The translations under genes and the position numbers were made by a program. Shown one piece after another: positions 46,162 through 56,063 of a stretch of DNA of 64,000 nt. The notes beneath the pieces were generated by a model, which saw only the letters and a list, made by a program, of their open reading frames with translations, was not told where the DNA came from and did no database searches. Source of the DNA: Desulfobacteraceae bacterium Eth-SRB1 (GTDB taxonomy: Bacteria; Desulfobacterota; Desulfobacteria; Desulfobacterales; ETH-SRB1); the NCBI GenBank assembly GCA_004193555.1, contig RPGP01000040.1:1266459-1330458 (forward strand). The letters are read 5' to 3'. Each line of letters opens with the position of its first letter. Position 1 is the first letter of the stretch.

Positions 46162-49100
46162 ATGAGTTCACCAATACAAAATCTTAGAGTAGGAGTTGCC
46201 AATCGTGGAATACCGGCCCTTAGAATAGGGCGTACCATCCGTGAAATGGGAGGTATATATGTGGCGTTTGCCACAGAGGAGGATAAAACTGCGCCTCATG
46301 TTTCCAAGGCAGACAAGGCTTACACTATCCGCACGGAAAAAGGATATCTGGATATTAAGGAAATTGTGCGAATTGCAAAACAGCATGATGTTAAGGCTCT
46401 TCATCCCGGCTGGGGCTTTGCAGCGGAGAACAACCGGTTTCCTTCTTTGTGCAAGCAAAATGGAATTATTTTCATCGGCCCTTCGGAAAATCCAATGAAA
46501 AAATTAGGCAACAAAGTTACAGCCCGTAATATCGCAAAATCGGTTTCAGTGCCGGTAATACCTGGATCTGACAGCGCAGTGGGTCTCGAAGAGGCAAAAC
46601 AGGTTGCCGGTGATATCGGCTACCCTGTTATGATAAAGAGCGAAGGGGGCGGCGGCGGCAGGGGGATCGTAATTGTTGAATCCCCCGAGGAGCTGGAGCA
46701 TCATTTTATCAAAGCCTCTGCCATAGCAGAAGCCAGTTTCGACAACCCAAATCTATACATTGAAAAATTTCTTACATCTGTCAGGCATATGGAAATACAG
46801 GCTATCTGCGATTCATTCGGCAATGCTGCAGTATTAAATGAGCGGGATTGTTCAACGCAGCGAAAGAACCAGAAATTGCTGGAAATTACTCCGTCTCCAT
46901 GGAAGGGGATGGATGAGAAATTAAGAAAAGCATTAAAAGATGCAACCTTAAATATTACATCTGCCGTCGGGTATGATTCTATCGGAACATTTGAGTTTCT
47001 TGTGGATGAAAAACAGAATTTTTACTTTATTGAGGCTAACACCAGGCTTCAGGTTGAACACGGGATTACAGAAATTCTTTATGAGATAGATTTAGCGGAA
47101 GAAATGATACGGATATCCTTTGGTGAAAAACTCCGGTTAAAACATGACGACCTGAAGCCAAGGGGATATGCCATGCAGTGCCGGATCAATTTTGAGGACC
47201 CGCAAAACAATTTTCAACCCAATGCCGGTGAAATAACGCGGTATCTTTCTCCGGGAGGTGAAGGGGTCAGGCTTGATTCATGTGTATTCTACGGATACGA
47301 ATTTCCCAAGGTTTACGATTCCCTGGCCAGTCTTCTTATGACCCATGGAGCTACATGGGAAAAAACCCTGGCAATCATGGACAGGGCTCTCCTAGAGTAC
47401 TTTATCGGCGGTCTGAAAACAACGATTCCGTTTCATAAAAAGGTGATTTCCCATCCCAGATTCAGGGCAGGCGAAATTGATACAAGATTTATCGATAATA
47501 CACCTGAATTAATGTCTTACAGGGAGGTCATTCCCGAAGAAATACGGCTTGCAAACCTTATGGCTGAAATTACGGCAAAGGGATATAATCCATATATCGG
47601 GTTTGGAACTTACCGGCAATTCGGCGATTCCAAGGTAGGCCCTATGGCTGTAAATGTCTCCCGTGTTACGAAGGATGCAGCCAATGACCTTTCTTATCAG
47701 CCTTTGTTTGATCCCAACGATCACAGGGAAAAGGTTTTGAGTTATTTGCGAAACTCGGAATACGTAGAATTTTGCAATACCACTCCCAGGGATATCACGC
47801 AGTCGGAAACAGGAAATCGATTCCGTCTTTTTGCTGATCGGCTGATCGGGCCGATTATTGACCGTTGCGGATATGTATCCATAGAAAATGGGGGCGGAGC
47901 CCATTACCATGTGGCAATGCTTGGGTGTATGACAGACCCCTGGGAAGAGGCGGCAGACTGGAATGAATTTGCTCCGAACACCCAGAAGCTTATCCTTATC
48001 CGTTCAACAAACGTGCTTGGTTATGCTCCCCAGGGCAGGGAGGTCATGAAGCGGACAGGGGAGATGATAGTTAAGCATTATCATGTGGTACGCTGTTTTG
48101 ACTTTCTGAATCACATCGAAAACATGGCTCCGTTTGCCGAGATCGTTCTGAAAAAGGAAAACCGTATTTTTCAACCTGCCATCAGTTTGAGCTGGGCTCA
48201 GGGTTTTGATGTGCCTCATTATCTTGGTGTGCTTGACGATATACTTTCAATGGTCGGTAGGATACTGGAGTGTGAGAAGGATAAGGCGTCAAGAGAGATC
48301 ATATTCTGCCTTAAAGATATGGCAGGCGTGTGCCCCCCGCGGTTTATCAAAAACCTGATATCGGCCATTCTCGATAAGTATCCTGACTTGATTGTTCAAT
48401 ACCATCGTCATGCCACAGATGGTCTTGCAGTGCCTGCGCTTGGAGCAGCGGCACAGGCAGGAGCCAGGATACTGGATGTTGGTGACGGCCCGAGCGTTCG
48501 GTTTTACGGACAGACAGCGGTTATGCCTGTGCTGGCATACATTGAAGGGGAGCTTGGTTTAAAGACACGTCTTGATAAAGAGAGGATCAGGGAAACAGCC
48601 TTTGTTTTAAAGCAGATTATGCCTGTATATGATCATTACTGCAGGCCGACCTTTCTTGGAATTGATCACGATGTTACCCTGCACGGGCTTCCGGGCGGCG
48701 CTACTTCAAGCAGCCAGGAAGGAGCGCTGAAACAGGGTTATGCATTTCTTCTTCCGAGCATACTGCTGGTTCTTGAACTCTATCGGAAGCTGATAAGATA
48801 CCATGATGTGACTCCGGGTTCTCAGATTACATGGACCAACGGCTACATGATGGTTGTAAAGGCTTATGAGCGGGGTGGAATGCCCGAAGTCCGGAGAATT
48901 ATCGATCTCCTCAAAAAAGTTACTTCTATCTCCGAAGATAAGTTAGACGAACAGACAAAGGAAGACCGCAAGATTCTTTTTGTGCATGCAAACGATGCTT
49001 TAAAAAATCTTCTGCTTGGGAAATTCGGAAAACTTCCTCTTGGTTGGCCGCAGGAATGGATTTATCAATCTGTATTCGGAGACACATGGGAAGATGCAGT

Positions 49101-49839
49101 TGCTGCAAGAACTGAAGAAAGTCCTCTTAATTTTCTTCCCCCTGTTGATATTGATGGATTGTCAAGCGAATTAGCTTCGCACATCGGCAGGGAAGCCACG
49201 GAAAATGAACAGGTTAATTATCTGAACCATCCGGGCGATGCATTAAAGCTCATCAAAAACCTTGAAAAATTTGCCGATCCGAATGTACTGCCGGATGATA
49301 TATGGTTTGAAGGGTTAGAGCCGGGGGTTGAAAGGGAGTTCAGGACCTCTGATGGAAAAATTCATATCATAGAGGTCATGCGACTCGGTAATATCAGTAA
49401 AAACGGCACAAGAAGAATACGCTACAGGCTGGATCACGAAGTCTTTGTAGAAGAGATACAGGTTGCAAAGAGATCTGCTGAAAAGAAAGGGATAGAAATG
49501 GCCGATGAAAGCAATCCGTATCAGATAGGCGCTCCGTTTGATGCCGATCTATGGCTGGTTCACAAAAAAGCAGGGGATAATGTTAAAGCCGGTGAAGAGA
49601 TATTTAACCTGGCCCTTATGAAGGTCGAATACGGCATAACCTCTCCTGTGAATGGTGTTGTAAAGCGTGTTCCTGTATTTGCCGACTACAAAGCCGATAA
49701 AAAAATGGTTCCTGTTACAAAGGGTCAGCTTCTCATGGAGCTTGTTTTGCCTCACAAGCGCTGTGTTAATTGTAATGGGCCGGTTGAAGAGAAAGATAAA
49801 TACTGCTCAAATTGCGGGAAAAGTCTGAATAAATCATAA
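46162..49839 (+). CDS. pyc: Pyruvate carboxylase-like biotin enzyme, zinc-ribbon tail
   Basis: 1225 residues. The biotin carboxylase domain (1-455) is sound: GGGGGRGIVIVE, ERDCSTQRKNQKLLE, FIEANTRLQVEH. The carboxyltransferase domain (about 530-1000) is divergent: the usual RDAHQS reads RDITQS and HTHDT reads HRHAT, though the carbamylated-Lys site KDMAG is kept. The biotinyl domain near the C-terminus reads ALMKVEYG where AMKME is usual; the lysine is present. The last 30 residues form a C4 zinc ribbon (CVNCNGPVEEKDKYCSNCG), absent from ordinary PYC. It probably carboxylates pyruvate to oxaloacetate, but a different acceptor cannot be excluded. Confidence 0.8.
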   Translation: MSSPIQNLRVGVANRGIPALRIGRTIREMGGIYVAFATEEDKTAPHVSKADKAYTIRTEKGYLDIKEIVRIAKQHDVKALHPGWGFAAENNRFPSLCKQNGIIFIGPSENPMKKLGNKVTARNIAKSVSVPVIPGSDSAVGLEEAKQVAGDIGYPVMIKSEGGGGGRGIVIVESPEELEHHFIKASAIAEASFDNPNLYIEKFLTSVRHMEIQAICDSFGNAAVLNERDCSTQRKNQKLLEITPSPWKGMDEKLRKALKDATLNITSAVGYDSIGTFEFLVDEKQNFYFIEANTRLQVEHGITEILYEIDLAEEMIRISFGEKLRLKHDDLKPRGYAMQCRINFEDPQNNFQPNAGEITRYLSPGGEGVRLDSCVFYGYEFPKVYDSLASLLMTHGATWEKTLAIMDRALLEYFIGGLKTTIPFHKKVISHPRFRAGEIDTRFIDNTPELMSYREVIPEEIRLANLMAEITAKGYNPYIGFGTYRQFGDSKVGPMAVNVSRVTKDAANDLSYQPLFDPNDHREKVLSYLRNSEYVEFCNTTPRDITQSETGNRFRLFADRLIGPIIDRCGYVSIENGGGAHYHVAMLGCMTDPWEEAADWNEFAPNTQKLILIRSTNVLGYAPQGREVMKRTGEMIVKHYHVVRCFDFLNHIENMAPFAEIVLKKENRIFQPAISLSWAQGFDVPHYLGVLDDILSMVGRILECEKDKASREIIFCLKDMAGVCPPRFIKNLISAILDKYPDLIVQYHRHATDGLAVPALGAAAQAGARILDVGDGPSVRFYGQTAVMPVLAYIEGELGLKTRLDKERIRETAFVLKQIMPVYDHYCRPTFLGIDHDVTLHGLPGGATSSSQEGALKQGYAFLLPSILLVLELYRKLIRYHDVTPGSQITWTNGYMMVVKAYERGGMPEVRRIIDLLKKVTSISEDKLDEQTKEDRKILFVHANDALKNLLLGKFGKLPLGWPQEWIYQSVFGDTWEDAVAARTEESPLNFLPPVDIDGLSSELASHIGREATENEQVNYLNHPGDALKLIKNLEKFADPNVLPDDIWFEGLEPGVEREFRTSDGKIHIIEVMRLGNISKNGTRRIRYRLDHEVFVEEIQVAKRSAEKKGIEMADESNPYQIGAPFDADLWLVHKKAGDNVKAGEEIFNLALMKVEYGITSPVNGVVKRVPVFADYKADKKMVPVTKGQLLMELVLPHKRCVNCNGPVEEKDKYCSNCGKSLNKS

Positions 49840-49897
49840 TGTTCTGCAGTCTCTAATCCGCCTGCGGCGGACTCTGATAGATGAGCAAAAACAAAAA

Positions 49898-49924
49898 AAG
49901 CTCGGTCATGATTTGACCGAGCTT
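49898..49924. terminator. Bidirectional terminator between pyc and tRNA-Asn
   Basis: AAGCTCGGTCA/TGACCGAGCTT (11-bp stem, five-base loop) has a T-run on the plus strand after it and an A-run before it, so it can end transcription of both the carboxylase gene and the minus-strand tRNA. Confidence 0.85.
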
Positions 49925-49933
49925 GATTTTTTT

Positions 49934-50009
49934 TGGCTCCCCAGCACGGACTCGAACCGCGGACCCAGTGGTTAACAGCCACTTGCTCTGCCAACTGAGC
50001 TACTGGGGA
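49934..50009 (-). tRNA. tRNA-Asn (anticodon GTT)
   Basis: Minus-strand cloverleaf: acceptor TCCCCAG/CTGGGGA, D arm GCTCAGTTGGCAGAGC, anticodon stem AGTGG/CCACT with loop CTGTTAA (GTT), T arm with GGTTCGAGTCC, encoded CCA. Confidence 0.95.
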
Positions 50010-50070
50010 ATGAATTTGGAAAACACTATAAATATTAAAGAGCTAAATAAAAGTCAAGAAAAATTTGCAT

Positions 50071-51861
50071 CTATTGAGGCACTACAGTCTTGACCTTCAA
50101 GGAGAGCTCGTCAAGCTGCGCCTTGCTTGTTTCAGATGGCGCATTGGTAAGAAGACAGGCTGCTTTCTGTGTTTTTGGAAAAGCAATAACATCCCTGATA
50201 GAAGGCTGTCCGCACAGGATCATGACAAGCCTGTCAAAGCCAAAGGCGATGCCTCCGTGGGGAGGAGCGCCTGAATCCAGAGCTGAAAGCAGAAAACCGA
50301 ATTTTTCCTCATAGGTTTTCCGATCCATGCCAAGTGCTTCAAATACTTTTTCCTGCAGCTTCCTTTGATGGATACGGATGCTTCCGCCTCCGATTTCAGA
50401 GCCGTTTAGCACAAGATCATAAGCGCGTGATTTCACTGATAACGGATCATCCTTTAACAATTTATAATCTTTTTCAAATGGCGCTGTAAAGGGATGATGC
50501 AGCGCCTGATACCTTTTTTCCGTTTCATCATATTCCAGCAAAGGGAAATGGGTAATCCATATAAATTTGAATTCATTTTCGTCTATCAGGCCGATCCTCT
50601 TTCCCAGATGGTTTCTAAGATGCCCAAGCGCTTCATTTGTTACGTTTGGCTGGTCAGCTACAAAAAATACAAGGTCGCCGGGTTCCATGTTTATGCGCCT
50701 GGTTAATTCCTCTTTTTCTTTATCTGTAAAAAATTTTGCTATTGGAGACTGCCATGAATCTTCCCTGACTTTTATCCACGCCAGCCCTTTTGCCCTGTAT
50801 ATTGCCGTGAGTTCACCAAGATCATCTATTTCTTTTCGTGAAAAATCTGAGCATCCCTTTGCATTTAATGCTTTGACTATGCCGCCCTTTTTTACAACGC
50901 TGGAAAAGACCTTAAATCCTGAACTTTCTACAATGTCAGAAATTTCTTTAAGTTCCAGGCCGAAACGTATATCCGGCTTGTCAAGGCCGAAGCGATCGAG
51001 CGCATCCTTGTAAGTCATGCGTGGAAATGGAGTATTAATTTCTTTGTCGAGAACATCTTTGAAAAGCGATTTTATCATGCCTTCAGAAATATTTATGATA
51101 TCTTCTTCACCCACAAATGACATTTCAATGTCTATCTGGGTGAATTCCGGCTGGCGGTCTGCCCTGAGATCTTCGTCCCTGAAGCAGCGGACAATCTGAC
51201 AATAACGGTCAAAGCCTGATATCATCAAAAGCTGCTTGAAAAGCTGAGGGGACTGAGGCAGCGCATAAAACTGGCCGGGATTTACCCTGCTCGGCACAAG
51301 ATAGTCTCTTGCGCCTTCAGGTGTGCTGCGGGTTAAAACAGGGGTCTCAATATCAAGAAATCCTTTTGAGTTCAGATAGTGGCGTACGGAGGCAGCAGCC
51401 TTGTGCCTCAGGATAATATTTTTTTGCAGTTGGGGACGTCGCAAGTCAAGATGGCGGAATTTAAGACGTATGTTTTCTGAGACATCGACCTTGTCTTCAA
51501 TTAAAAATGGAGGTGTTTCAGCGGCATTGAAAATTTTAAGTTCGTCAACCGTAATTTCAATCTCTCCGGTTGTTAAGGCCGGGTTGGTCATGCCTTCAGG
51601 CCTTTTATCTACTTTGCCGCGTATGCCGATGACATATTCGTTTCGTATGCCATGTGCCTTTTCATGAACCTTTTGATCTACGACAGGATTAAAAACAACC
51701 TGGGTTATGCCTTCCCTGTCCCGTAAGTCAACGAATACTACGCCTCCGTGATCTCTCCGGCGCAGTACCCATCCCATAAGCACGACCTCCATGCCCAAAG
51801 ATTCCACGCCAAGCTCACAGCAGTTGTGAGTTCTCCTCATTTTTCCAAGTGTGTCTGACAA
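50071..51861 (-). CDS. aspS: Aspartyl-tRNA synthetase
   Basis: About 596 residues, the bacterial type with a GAD insertion. N-terminal OB-fold anticodon domain (GWVLRRRDHGGVVFVDLRD), class II motif 2 region (CFRDEDLRADRQPEFTQIDIE) and motif 3 (GGIAFGFDRLVMIL). The start TTG at 51861 has AAAGGAG eight bases upstream; an ATG at 51840 is also possible. Upstream of hisS in the same direction; hisS-aspS pairing is common. It may charge tRNA-Asn too if no asnS exists. Confidence 0.94.
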   Translation of the reverse strand: MSDTLGKMRRTHNCCELGVESLGMEVVLMGWVLRRRDHGGVVFVDLRDREGITQVVFNPVVDQKVHEKAHGIRNEYVIGIRGKVDKRPEGMTNPALTTGEIEITVDELKIFNAAETPPFLIEDKVDVSENIRLKFRHLDLRRPQLQKNIILRHKAAASVRHYLNSKGFLDIETPVLTRSTPEGARDYLVPSRVNPGQFYALPQSPQLFKQLLMISGFDRYCQIVRCFRDEDLRADRQPEFTQIDIEMSFVGEEDIINISEGMIKSLFKDVLDKEINTPFPRMTYKDALDRFGLDKPDIRFGLELKEISDIVESSGFKVFSSVVKKGGIVKALNAKGCSDFSRKEIDDLGELTAIYRAKGLAWIKVREDSWQSPIAKFFTDKEKEELTRRINMEPGDLVFFVADQPNVTNEALGHLRNHLGKRIGLIDENEFKFIWITHFPLLEYDETEKRYQALHHPFTAPFEKDYKLLKDDPLSVKSRAYDLVLNGSEIGGGSIRIHQRKLQEKVFEALGMDRKTYEEKFGFLLSALDSGAPPHGGIAFGFDRLVMILCGQPSIRDVIAFPKTQKAACLLTNAPSETSKAQLDELSLKVKTVVPQ

Positions 51862-52076
51862 TGAACTTACTCCTTTCAAAAAGACATCTCACGCAAAGAC
51901 GCAAAAGTTGTCTTTAATTTTCTTTTTCTCGTTCCCATGCCGGAGCATGGGAACCAGGCGAAAACCATTTAAAATTAATCACGAAAACACGAAAGTACGA
52001 AAACACGAAATAAAACCTGAAGAGCGGAGCGACATCATTATTCGACGTTCGATGTTCAATGTTCGATGTTGGACGT

Positions 52077-53357
52077 TCATCTTTTAATATATCCGTGCAA
52101 TTCGTGGTCTATTATCTTTTTTATTTTTTCTACAATATTATCTATTGGAATTGCAGTCTGTTCCTTAGTGGTCATGTTTCGCAGTATAACCGATCCTTCT
52201 TCAAGCTCTTTTTTTCCTACGATAAGCACATATCCTGCGCCAAGTTTGTCTGCGCGTTTCATCTGGCTTTTCAGGCTTCTGCCATTTAAATCAAGTTCAG
52301 CCTTTATACCATCGACACCAAAAGCGCAGAACCATTCAAATGCAATGGACATGCTCTTTTCACCAAGGGCTGCCAGGAATATGTCAGGTTTCCGGACAAA
52401 ATCTGCGCTCTTAAGATCGGTTATTTCCACCAGCCTGTCAAAACCTATTGCAAATCCGATTGCGGGCTGGTCAGGCCCTCCGAGGGTTTTTACAAGCGTA
52501 TCATACCTGCCGCCTCCAGCCACGGCATTCTGAGCGCCTAAGGAACCGGTCTGTATTTCAAAGGTTGTTCGAGTATAGTAATCAAGTCCTCTGACGAGGA
52601 GCCTGTCAATCACAAACGGAATGTTAAATTTTTTAAGGGCATCCTTAACAGCATTAAAATGCATGGTGCATTCAGGGCATAGATAATCGAGTATGGAAGG
52701 CGCTTCGACCATAGCCTCCTTGCATGAAGGGACTTTGCAGTCAAGCACCCTTAACGGGTTTCGCAGGCTCCTTCTTTTACAGTCTGTACAGAGCTTTTCT
52801 GAAGCAGCAGACAAAAAGACCGAGAGAGCATCTTTAAAATTCCGGCGGCATTTATGGCATCCCAATGAATTTATATGAGCTTCAAGGCCGGTTACAGACA
52901 GCCTTGAAAAGAAAGTCATGATCATGAAGATAAGCTGGGCATCGATAAGCGGTGAATCTATTCCGAACACCTCGGCATTAATCTGGTAAAACTGCCTGTA
53001 TCTTCCTTTTTGTGGCCTTTCCCTGCGAAACATGGGGCCAATGGTATAAAATTTCTGTATCGGATCCTTTGCATAAAGAGTGTGCTGAATATAGGCTCGG
53101 ACAACAGATGCGGTGGCCTCCGGCCGCAGGGTGATAAGGCCCCTTTTCTTGTCAGGAAAAGTGTACATTTCCTTTTCCACAATGTCTGTGTCTTCTCCGA
53201 TGCTTCTGGCAAAAAGCTCTGCATGTTCCAGAATCGGTATGCGTATCTCCTTAAAACCAAAATCTTCAAAAAGAGAGCGGGCTGTCTTTTCTATATGCTG
53301 CCATAGCTCAACTTCTCCCGGAAGTATGTCTTTAAAGCCTCTTATAAGCTGAATCAT
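52077..53357 (-). CDS. hisS: Histidyl-tRNA synthetase
   Basis: Starts at ATG 53357 (MIQLIRGFKDILPGE), which fits the family; upstream in-frame extension lies in a repeat. 426 residues. Motifs LRPEATASVVRAYIQH, FYTIGPMFRRERPQKGRYRQFYQIN, RGLDYYTRTTFEI and GGGRYDTLV are intact, with a C-terminal anticodon-binding domain. The gap to aspS (51880-52076) contains short CACGAAAACACGAAA repeats and a CCCATGCCGGAGCATGGG hairpin but no gene. Confidence 0.94.
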   Translation of the reverse strand: MIQLIRGFKDILPGEVELWQHIEKTARSLFEDFGFKEIRIPILEHAELFARSIGEDTDIVEKEMYTFPDKKRGLITLRPEATASVVRAYIQHTLYAKDPIQKFYTIGPMFRRERPQKGRYRQFYQINAEVFGIDSPLIDAQLIFMIMTFFSRLSVTGLEAHINSLGCHKCRRNFKDALSVFLSAASEKLCTDCKRRSLRNPLRVLDCKVPSCKEAMVEAPSILDYLCPECTMHFNAVKDALKKFNIPFVIDRLLVRGLDYYTRTTFEIQTGSLGAQNAVAGGGRYDTLVKTLGGPDQPAIGFAIGFDRLVEITDLKSADFVRKPDIFLAALGEKSMSIAFEWFCAFGVDGIKAELDLNGRSLKSQMKRADKLGAGYVLIVGKKELEEGSVILRNMTTKEQTAIPIDNIVEKIKKIIDHELHGYIKR

Positions 53358-53385
53358 CTTGCAGTGATTTTCCTTGTATATTTCT

Positions 53386-53464
53386 AAATTGAGCGAAAAG
53401 CTCAATTGATAGTTGTCGGGGATCAGGATCGGGGACCAGCGATCTGAATAGAGCAGTTTTTTAT
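53386..53464. repeat. 80-bp repeat, copy 2 (GCTCAATTGAT family)
   Basis: Shares GAGCGAAAAGCTCAATTGAT, TTGTCGGGG and GAGCAGTTTTTTAT with 17530-17609. It sits upstream of the hisS start and includes the TTGAGCGAAAAGCTCAA palindrome. The rest of 53465-53766 shows a TATAAT at 53728 upstream of panB but no gene. Confidence 0.65.
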
Positions 53465-53766
53465 AATATCATCAATAGATGAGATATACTTTTTAGGCGT
53501 ACATCCCTTACTGTTCCCTGAATACTGACCTCTGACCCCTTCCTAATTAAGCTTTGACTCAATTATGGTATAACCTTCTAAAGCCATCAGTTTTTAACGC
53601 GGTAATGCCGGGTTAGTCAATACCAATGTTTTACTTGACAGTATTCATTACAAATTATTAATTTGATGATATTAGGGCATTCTTCATATAGCCGCAAAAA
53701 GGCGCAAAAGCCCTAAGGCTAAAGTGTTATAATAATTTTTATCATAAATAATTTAAGGAAAAAATC

Positions 53767-54555
53767 ATGCAATCTAAAGTTACGCTTACCACTCTTAACA
53801 GGATGAAGAAAAAAGGTGAGAAGATAGTCGCCCTTACAGCTTACGACTATCCATTTGCAAAGATGGTTGATGAGTCGGGGGTTCATATAATACTTGTAGG
53901 GGATTCGTTAGGGATGGTTGTTCAGGGAGAATCAAGTACGCTGCCTGTAACAATGGATGAAATGATATATCATACTAAAATTGTGTCAAAAGCCACGAGA
54001 ATTGCTATGGTTGTCGGCGATATGCCTTTTATGTCTTACCAGGCAGGCATAAAGGATGCGGTTTCAAATGCAGGACGTTTTCTTAAGGAGGCCGGAGCGA
54101 CTGCGGTCAAGCTGGAAGGGGGAGCGGCGGTAAGCGAGACAATCAAAGCTATCTCAGAGGCCGGAATTCCTGTGCAGGGGCACATAGGCCTTACACCGCA
54201 ATCTGTCCACAAGATGGGAGGCTACAAAGTGCAGCGAGACGAGGATCGTCTTATGGCGGACGCTCTTGAGGTGGAATCTGCGGGCGCATTTTCAGTTGTT
54301 CTGGAAGGGATTCCCTCTGCGATAGCAAAAAAAATTACCGATGCCCTGACTATACCTACAATAGGGATTGGGGCCGGTCCCCATTGCGACGGGCAAATAC
54401 TGGTTCTGCACGACCTTCTTGGATTAAATGAGGGGCATGTTGCAAAATTTGTAAAGCAGTATGCCACACTAAGTGACAATGCAAGAAAGGGAATAAAACA
54501 ATACGTCAATGAAGTTCAGACAGGAAAATTTCCGGCGAAAAAACATTGTTATTAG
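53767..54555 (+). CDS. panB: 3-methyl-2-oxobutanoate hydroxymethyltransferase
   Basis: 262 residues. [38 protein letters not shown], and [17 protein letters not shown] are family motifs. It makes ketopantoate from 2-oxoisovalerate and methylene-THF, the first step toward pantothenate. AAGGAAAAA precedes ATG. panC and panE are not next to it, but a Rossmann/DUF2520 oxidoreductase-like gene is 430 bp downstream. Confidence 0.96.
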   Translation: MQSKVTLTTLNRMKKKGEKIVALTAYDYPFAKMVDESGVHIILVGDSLGMVVQGESSTLPVTMDEMIYHTKIVSKATRIAMVVGDMPFMSYQAGIKDAVSNAGRFLKEAGATAVKLEGGAAVSETIKAISEAGIPVQGHIGLTPQSVHKMGGYKVQRDEDRLMADALEVESAGAFSVVLEGIPSAIAKKITDALTIPTIGIGAGPHCDGQILVLHDLLGLNEGHVAKFVKQYATLSDNARKGIKQYVNEVQTGKFPAKKHCY

Positions 54556-54558
54556 TTA

Positions 54559-54641
54559 AACCTAAATTGAGCGGTTTTTTACTCGATCTGCACCGATCTC
54601 TTGCGCATAAAGGCTTCGCAAAAAACCGCTCAACTTAGGTT
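54559..54641. repeat. 22-bp inverted repeat after panB
   Basis: AACCTAAATTGAGCGGTTTT at the left and AACCTAAGTTGAGCGGTTTT from the right (complement) differ at one position; the arms are 22 bp. The T-run on the left arm could also end panB transcription. Confidence 0.6.
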
Positions 54642-54687
54642 AAAAACTCTCATTTTTGGTAACATGTTAGCCCTTTGAAAAAAATCA

Positions 54688-54943
54688 GACAGGATGAACA
54701 GGATAAACAAGATTTTGCCTGCCTGTGCGTAGCACGCAGACAGGTTTCAAGAAAATAAACAAAGTTATTTCTCATTTTGGTTAGCCAGTAAATCATAAAA
54801 AATCATAGTCTGAGGAAGGCGCAAAAGAAATACAGAGAATTGACCGAGAAAATCATTGGTTGTGCATACAGAGTTTACAACCAAATGGGTTGAGACCTTA
54901 TGAGTTTTGATATTTTAATCCTGAATATCCTGTTAATCCTGTC
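54688..54943. repeat. Inverted repeat, GACAGGATTAACAGGATA family, long copy
   Basis: The left GACAGGATGAACAGGATA and right TATCCTGTTAATCCTGTC are complementary; a shorter relative is at 9434-9545. Inside is a GCCTGCCTGTGCG hairpin-like stretch and no ORF. Confidence 0.6.
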
Positions 54944-54983
54944 AAAAAAGTTTTTTTGAAAGCTCTCATTTTTGGTTTAAATT

Positions 54984-55856
54984 ATGAAACCTTCTATTGC
55001 AATAGTCGGGTGTGGTAAGGTCGGCACATCGATGGGAATATATTTTGCGGAAGCCGGCTATAAACTGGCGGGTTTTGCAAGTAAAAGCCTGTTATCTGCA
55101 AAAAGGGCTGCCGGAATTGTAGAAACCGATAATTTCAGCGATGTTCCATGGGAAATAACAAAAAAGGCTGATATAATTTTTTTGACAACCCCTGACAGCG
55201 CGATAGAAGATACATGCAGCAGTATTTCCTCTCATTCAGGCTTCCGCAAAGATGCCGTGGTGTTTCATTGCAGCGGCGCTCTTCCATCCACTATTTTAGC
55301 TTCCGCAAAGGATTGCGAAGCTTTCACAGGCTCAATGCATCCTCTACAAACTTTTGCTTCAGTCGAACCCACATATAACCCGTTTCAGGGAATTGTAGTT
55401 TCTGTTGAGGGTGATGACAGGGCGGTGTCTGCGGCAAAAGAAATTGCAGCGGATCTTGGAGCCGAGTGTTTTACGATTAAGACAGAAAACAAAACTCTTT
55501 ACCATGCATCGGCAGTTGCGGCATCAAATTATCTTGTAACGTTGCTTGACATGTCTTTCAGGCTGATTGGAACAGCAGGGGTTTCAGACAGAGATGCATT
55601 CAAAGCATTAAAACCTCTTATTAAAAGCACACTGTCCAATATTGAACAGGTCGGGATTTCAAAGGCGCTGACAGGTCCGATTGTCCGGGGAGATATTGAA
55701 ACCGTTGAAAAACATATAGAGGAAATCGGATCAAAAATACCGGATCTGCTTGACCTCTATAAAACACTGGGTCGCCATACAGCGGACATTGCAATGGCCG
55801 ACGGTGTTCTTTCAGAAGCATCAGCTCAAAAGCTGAAAAAGATTTTTATCGATTGA
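54984..55856 (+). CDS. Rossmann-like / DUF2520 oxidoreductase
   Basis: 290 residues. The N-terminal NAD(P)-binding domain starts with IAIVGCGKVGTSMGIYF; the C-terminal half is an all-helical domain of DUF2520 type (HASAVAASNYLVTLLDM, then LTGPIVRGDIETVEKH). The fold is that of 6-phosphogluconate/ketopantoate reductase relatives. Position near panB, with no recognisable panE in the window, makes ketopantoate reductase a reasonable guess but no more. Confidence 0.75.
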   Translation: MKPSIAIVGCGKVGTSMGIYFAEAGYKLAGFASKSLLSAKRAAGIVETDNFSDVPWEITKKADIIFLTTPDSAIEDTCSSISSHSGFRKDAVVFHCSGALPSTILASAKDCEAFTGSMHPLQTFASVEPTYNPFQGIVVSVEGDDRAVSAAKEIAADLGAECFTIKTENKTLYHASAVAASNYLVTLLDMSFRLIGTAGVSDRDAFKALKPLIKSTLSNIEQVGISKALTGPIVRGDIETVEKHIEEIGSKIPDLLDLYKTLGRHTADIAMADGVLSEASAQKLKKIFID

Positions 55857-56063
55857 TTTCTGCTGAACTCGTAAAGTAACAGCCACGATCCATATTATTC
55901 CAAGCGCTCGCCATTAATTAAAAACACATTCAGAAAATGACACACGTCCTCTGGATTTGCCAGGATATACAAGAAAGGTTTTGACTGCGTGATATTTGAC
56001 ATGTAAATTGGCAATAACCATGATATCTGACGGCATTGGTGGCAATTATTATGGAGGCGAGCG

